From contig NZ_LJJC01000015.1 of NCBI RefSeq assembly GCF_001420715.1, positions 398,242 through 462,241 on the forward strand: DNA of 64,000 nucleotides, read 5' to 3'. A model generated the notes under the pieces. That model was not told where the DNA came from. It worked only from the letters and a program-made list of their open reading frames with translations, and did no database searches. Shown piece by piece: positions 61,501 to 64,000 of the stretch. The stretch comes from Heyndrickxia shackletonii (GTDB lineage: Bacteria; Bacillota; Bacilli; Bacillales; Bacillaceae_C). The position numbers and the translations under genes are program-made. The first letter of the stretch is position 1, and each line of letters begins with the position of its first letter.

Positions 61501-62913
61501 TTACGAATCTAAATTTGCTAATTCGTATATCGCTCTTGCATAAATCGCGGTTGCTTTTAATAAATCTTCTACCTCTATATATTCATCCTGCTGATGGGCT
61601 CTGTATTCTTTCCCCGGGAAGCATGCTCCAAATGCTACACCCTTTTCCATAAAGCGTGCATAGGTTGCTCCGCCTGTAGATAAAAGTGTTGGCTCTTGAT
61701 TCGTTTCCTCTTGATAAACTTTTTGTAAAGCCTTAATCATTGGATGATTGGAATCTACAAAATGCGGCGCAGATTCACGACATTCTGCTACGCTGAATCC
61801 CTTTTCTTCTACTGCATTCACAATTCTCTCTTTCGTTTGAGCAAAATCTAATGTTACTGGACAGCGCAAATTAAGAAAAATCGAACCTTCCCCTTCTTGA
61901 TCATATTGAATAATACCAGGGTTAACCGTAAGTGGTCCTGTTACATCATCAGAAAATGTTATTCCAAATTTCTCACCGTAATAGTCGTTATGTAATTGTG
62001 ATAGAAGCGATACAAATGGCTGAACTTCAGACTGAAGCTTGAATTGGTTTAAAAATTCGCCAAGGGCTGTTCCCGCATTTCGACCGGCAAAAGGTTCCAT
62101 TGCATGTGCTGATATACCAAATAAGGTAAGTTTTACGGTATTTGTTAAAACTTCCATACTATAATGATATTGATTTTCTTGACAGTATTCCTCAAATTTT
62201 TCAAGGACTTCACTGTTATCCCCATATAATACAGCCGCCGCTTGTTCAGGAACCATATTTATTCTGCTTCCTGCGGAAAACGAGACAAGATTTAAATTAT
62301 ACTGCTTTTCATTTTTCGTTTTGTTTAGGGTTATTTTTATACTCATTTGCCCTTTCTCCGCATTAATGATTGGAAAATCGGCATCCGGAGCAAAACCAAT
62401 CACCGGCAATTTTTCTACCTCTTGATAATGTCTCATACAGCTCATTCCACTTTCTTCATCTGTACCAAATATAATACGGACATTTCGTTTCACTGGGAGT
62501 CCCAGCTCTTTTACAATCTTCAATCCATAATAGGCAGCCATGGTCGGACCTTTATCATCAATAGAGCCGCGAGCAAATATTTTTCCATCGCGAATAGTCG
62601 GTTCAAATGGCGGACTAGTCCAGTTTCCCGTAGCAGGCACTACATCTACATGGCATAAAATCCCCACATAGTCATCACTTAAATGTTCCCCATGTTCAGC
62701 ATATCCAGCATATCCAGCTAAATTCTTCGTTTTAAATCCAGCTTCAGCTGATAGTTGCAACATATAATCTAATGCTTTTCCTATTTCTTCTCCCATTGGA
62801 CGAACTTCTGTTTTCGTACTTAGGTCCTTCACACTTTCTATTTGTAATAATCCAAATAAGTCCTCCACTAATTTCTCTTTTCTGTCTTGTACTTCCTGGT
62901 ACCAATTAACCAT
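61501..62913 (-). CDS. pepV: Dipeptidase PepV (M20 family)
   Basis: A 470-aa zinc peptidase with M20 metal ligands: His/Asp in GILCHVDVVPATG (~84-96), the bridging Asp in RGSIDDKGP (~117-125), the catalytic/metal Glu pair in GTDEESGMSC (~150-159), Asp in FAPDADFP (~177) and the final His in YRAHQQDEYI near the end. It hydrolyses dipeptides in the cytoplasm. SD GGAGTGAGGAG lies before the ATG. Confidence 0.93.
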   Translation of the reverse strand: MVNWYQEVQDRKEKLVEDLFGLLQIESVKDLSTKTEVRPMGEEIGKALDYMLQLSAEAGFKTKNLAGYAGYAEHGEHLSDDYVGILCHVDVVPATGNWTSPPFEPTIRDGKIFARGSIDDKGPTMAAYYGLKIVKELGLPVKRNVRIIFGTDEESGMSCMRHYQEVEKLPVIGFAPDADFPIINAEKGQMSIKITLNKTKNEKQYNLNLVSFSAGSRINMVPEQAAAVLYGDNSEVLEKFEEYCQENQYHYSMEVLTNTVKLTLFGISAHAMEPFAGRNAGTALGEFLNQFKLQSEVQPFVSLLSQLHNDYYGEKFGITFSDDVTGPLTVNPGIIQYDQEGEGSIFLNLRCPVTLDFAQTKERIVNAVEEKGFSVAECRESAPHFVDSNHPMIKALQKVYQEETNQEPTLLSTGGATYARFMEKGVAFGACFPGKEYRAHQQDEYIEVEDLLKATAIYARAIYELANLDS

Positions 62914-63251
62914 TTCTCCTCACTCCCAAATAAACAGGTTATATAATTTTTCGAATATTTCAATTCCAGACCTTATTGCTATTTTATCATAGTAAATGCA
63001 AAACAATGACCTCGAAAACTTAAGAAGCTAAAAGTTATTATTATTGAACGGCAGTGGGAACATGTTGCCAATTTGGAATATCTAATTATCATTGGTGGAT
63101 ATATTTAATAAAGTAATGAAAATGAATTTTTTAGACTAAATAATGCATTATTGAAAGATGAAATATACAGCAAATACAACACATAAAAAAATAATTGACT
63201 TTTCTTTTCGATCCACAGAAATGACTATGTTTAGGGGGGATTTTAAGTACA
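62914..63251. other. Non-coding interval between divergent genes
   Basis: About 340 AT-rich bases between pepV and the nucleotidyltransferase gene. I see only presumed promoters and the SD of the downstream gene; no structured RNA or repeat. Confidence 0.5.
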
Positions 63252-63860
63252 ATGACAGGAATATTTGCAGTAATCTTAGCAAGTGGACAGTCTACTAGGA
63301 TGGGGACACCTAAGCTATTGCTACCTTGGAAAGGAATTAGCATTATCGAACACATTCTTTCCAACACCTTTCTGTTCCCTTTTGAAGGAGTTAAAGTCGT
63401 TGTCCCCGATAGTAATGTACCACTAAAAAGAATTGTTTCCACTTTTCCATGCGATCCAATCAACAATCACTACCCTGAGCTCGGGATGGGGTATAGCCTG
63501 TCTTTGGCTATTCGTTCCCTTCCTCCAGATGCCCAAGCAGCACTTATCCTGCTTGGTGATCAGCCGAAACTGCATTCAGATGATATACAAAATATTTGTG
63601 AATCCTTTCTCCAGAAGTTTTTAACTAAAAATGAAAAGAGCATCATTCAAATGAAATACCGCGACGGTTTTGTTGGTCATCCTACTCTCTTCAGCTCACA
63701 TTTTTTTCGTGAGTTAGCATCCATCAATGGAGATAAAGGAGGGAAAGACATAATCAGGAATAATCGCCGTTTTTTATCTCATTGTCTTAGTGAATATCCA
63801 TATCCTAAAGACATCGATACACCTGAAGATTATCAGAGATTAATGATAGAGGGTGATTGA
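63252..63860 (+). CDS. MobA/PucB-like molybdenum-cofactor nucleotidyltransferase
   Basis: A 202-aa nucleotidyltransferase: AVILASGQSTRMGTPKLLLP (~6-25) is the GT-A signature with the Arg/Lys pair, NHYPELGMGYSLSLAIRSL is the MobA/MocA-type second motif, and LLGDQPKL (~98) contains the metal Asp. It likely transfers CMP or GMP to molybdopterin for a xanthine-dehydrogenase-type enzyme. No dehydrogenase genes are visible before the window ends. SD GGGGGG lies 11-12 nt before the ATG. Confidence 0.85.
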   Translation: MTGIFAVILASGQSTRMGTPKLLLPWKGISIIEHILSNTFLFPFEGVKVVVPDSNVPLKRIVSTFPCDPINNHYPELGMGYSLSLAIRSLPPDAQAALILLGDQPKLHSDDIQNICESFLQKFLTKNEKSIIQMKYRDGFVGHPTLFSSHFFRELASINGDKGGKDIIRNNRRFLSHCLSEYPYPKDIDTPEDYQRLMIEGD

Positions 63861-64000
63861 CGTTATCTTAACAATGCATAAAGTGTTTCATTTTAGTGAA
63901 AAGCCGAAAATTTCCCCAAACGGGTTATCCTACAATGAAGGTTAAAACCATCTCTTTATTTTTTTGTGAAGAATCATACCTAAAAAGGAATTCTTCTTAG

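Overview
The window looks like chromosomal DNA of a low-GC, endospore-forming Bacillaceae. Two features show this: a dense spore-coat block (CotS, CotSA, YtdA/YtcA/YtcB, CotB, CotH, CotG-like, exosporium-like and YjcZ-like proteins) and B. subtilis-like housekeeping genes (YfmM/YfmL, HelD, YvgN, PepV, BioY, CSP). I see no rRNA operon, intact IS, prophage or CRISPR array. There is one tRNA, Arg(CCT).

Left part (1-13 kb). A bicarbonate-uptake pair dabB-dabA runs off the left edge, with an mpsC (DUF2294) gene beside it. Next is a c-di-GMP-I riboswitch on the minus strand leading into unknown short genes, then an aldose epimerase. A tandem 52-bp repeat array and several tiny membrane proteins follow. 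An HxlR regulator is divergent from an MFS exporter plus a YvgN-type aldo/keto reductase. The last items are a thioesterase, two tiny spore-type peptides, a truncated LysM protein beside an IS3-like remnant, and tRNA-Arg.

Middle part (13-41 kb). Two overlapping FolC-like Mur ligases converge on a minus-strand group: aminotransferase, ThDP enzyme, ALDH, L-lysine 6-dehydrogenase and an IclR regulator. I read this group as lysine catabolism through 2-aminoadipate, controlled at a KdgR-like palindrome. After it come a SpoVB/MurJ-type flippase, an SDR, BioY behind a BirA operator, a second methionine aminopeptidase and an NlpC/P60 hydrolase behind a WalR box. A frameshifted ABC-F gene with a leader hairpin, a Gfo/Idh oxidoreductase, an ECF sigma factor, yfmM and yfmL, a YhgE/Pip-like protein, a flavodoxin and an amidase complete the stretch.

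Right part (41-64 kb). The coat block: cotS-cotSA behind a textbook sigma-K promoter; divergent ytdA-ytcA-ytcB making nucleotide sugars; an Sm-like protein; cotB; cotH divergent from a CotG-like gene; and, after a sporulation-type histidine kinase and HelD, an exosporium-protein-C-like gene and a second CotG-like gene with its own sigma-K promoter. CotH is a known kinase of CotB and CotG in B. subtilis, so the Ser/Arg-rich repeats here are its likely substrates. The CotSA homologue carries an extra basic repeat tail whose last residues match those of CotB. The window ends with a cold-shock protein, an unusual HTH protein with LAPFL repeats, a LysM-3D protein, a 2-hydroxyacid dehydrogenase, pepV and a PucB/MobA-like nucleotidyltransferase.

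A structured, roughly 180-bp dispersed repeat occurs four times (16.7, 47.6, 51.3 and 51.6 kb). Its arms vary in a compensatory way, and one copy has a hairpin module moved and inverted.
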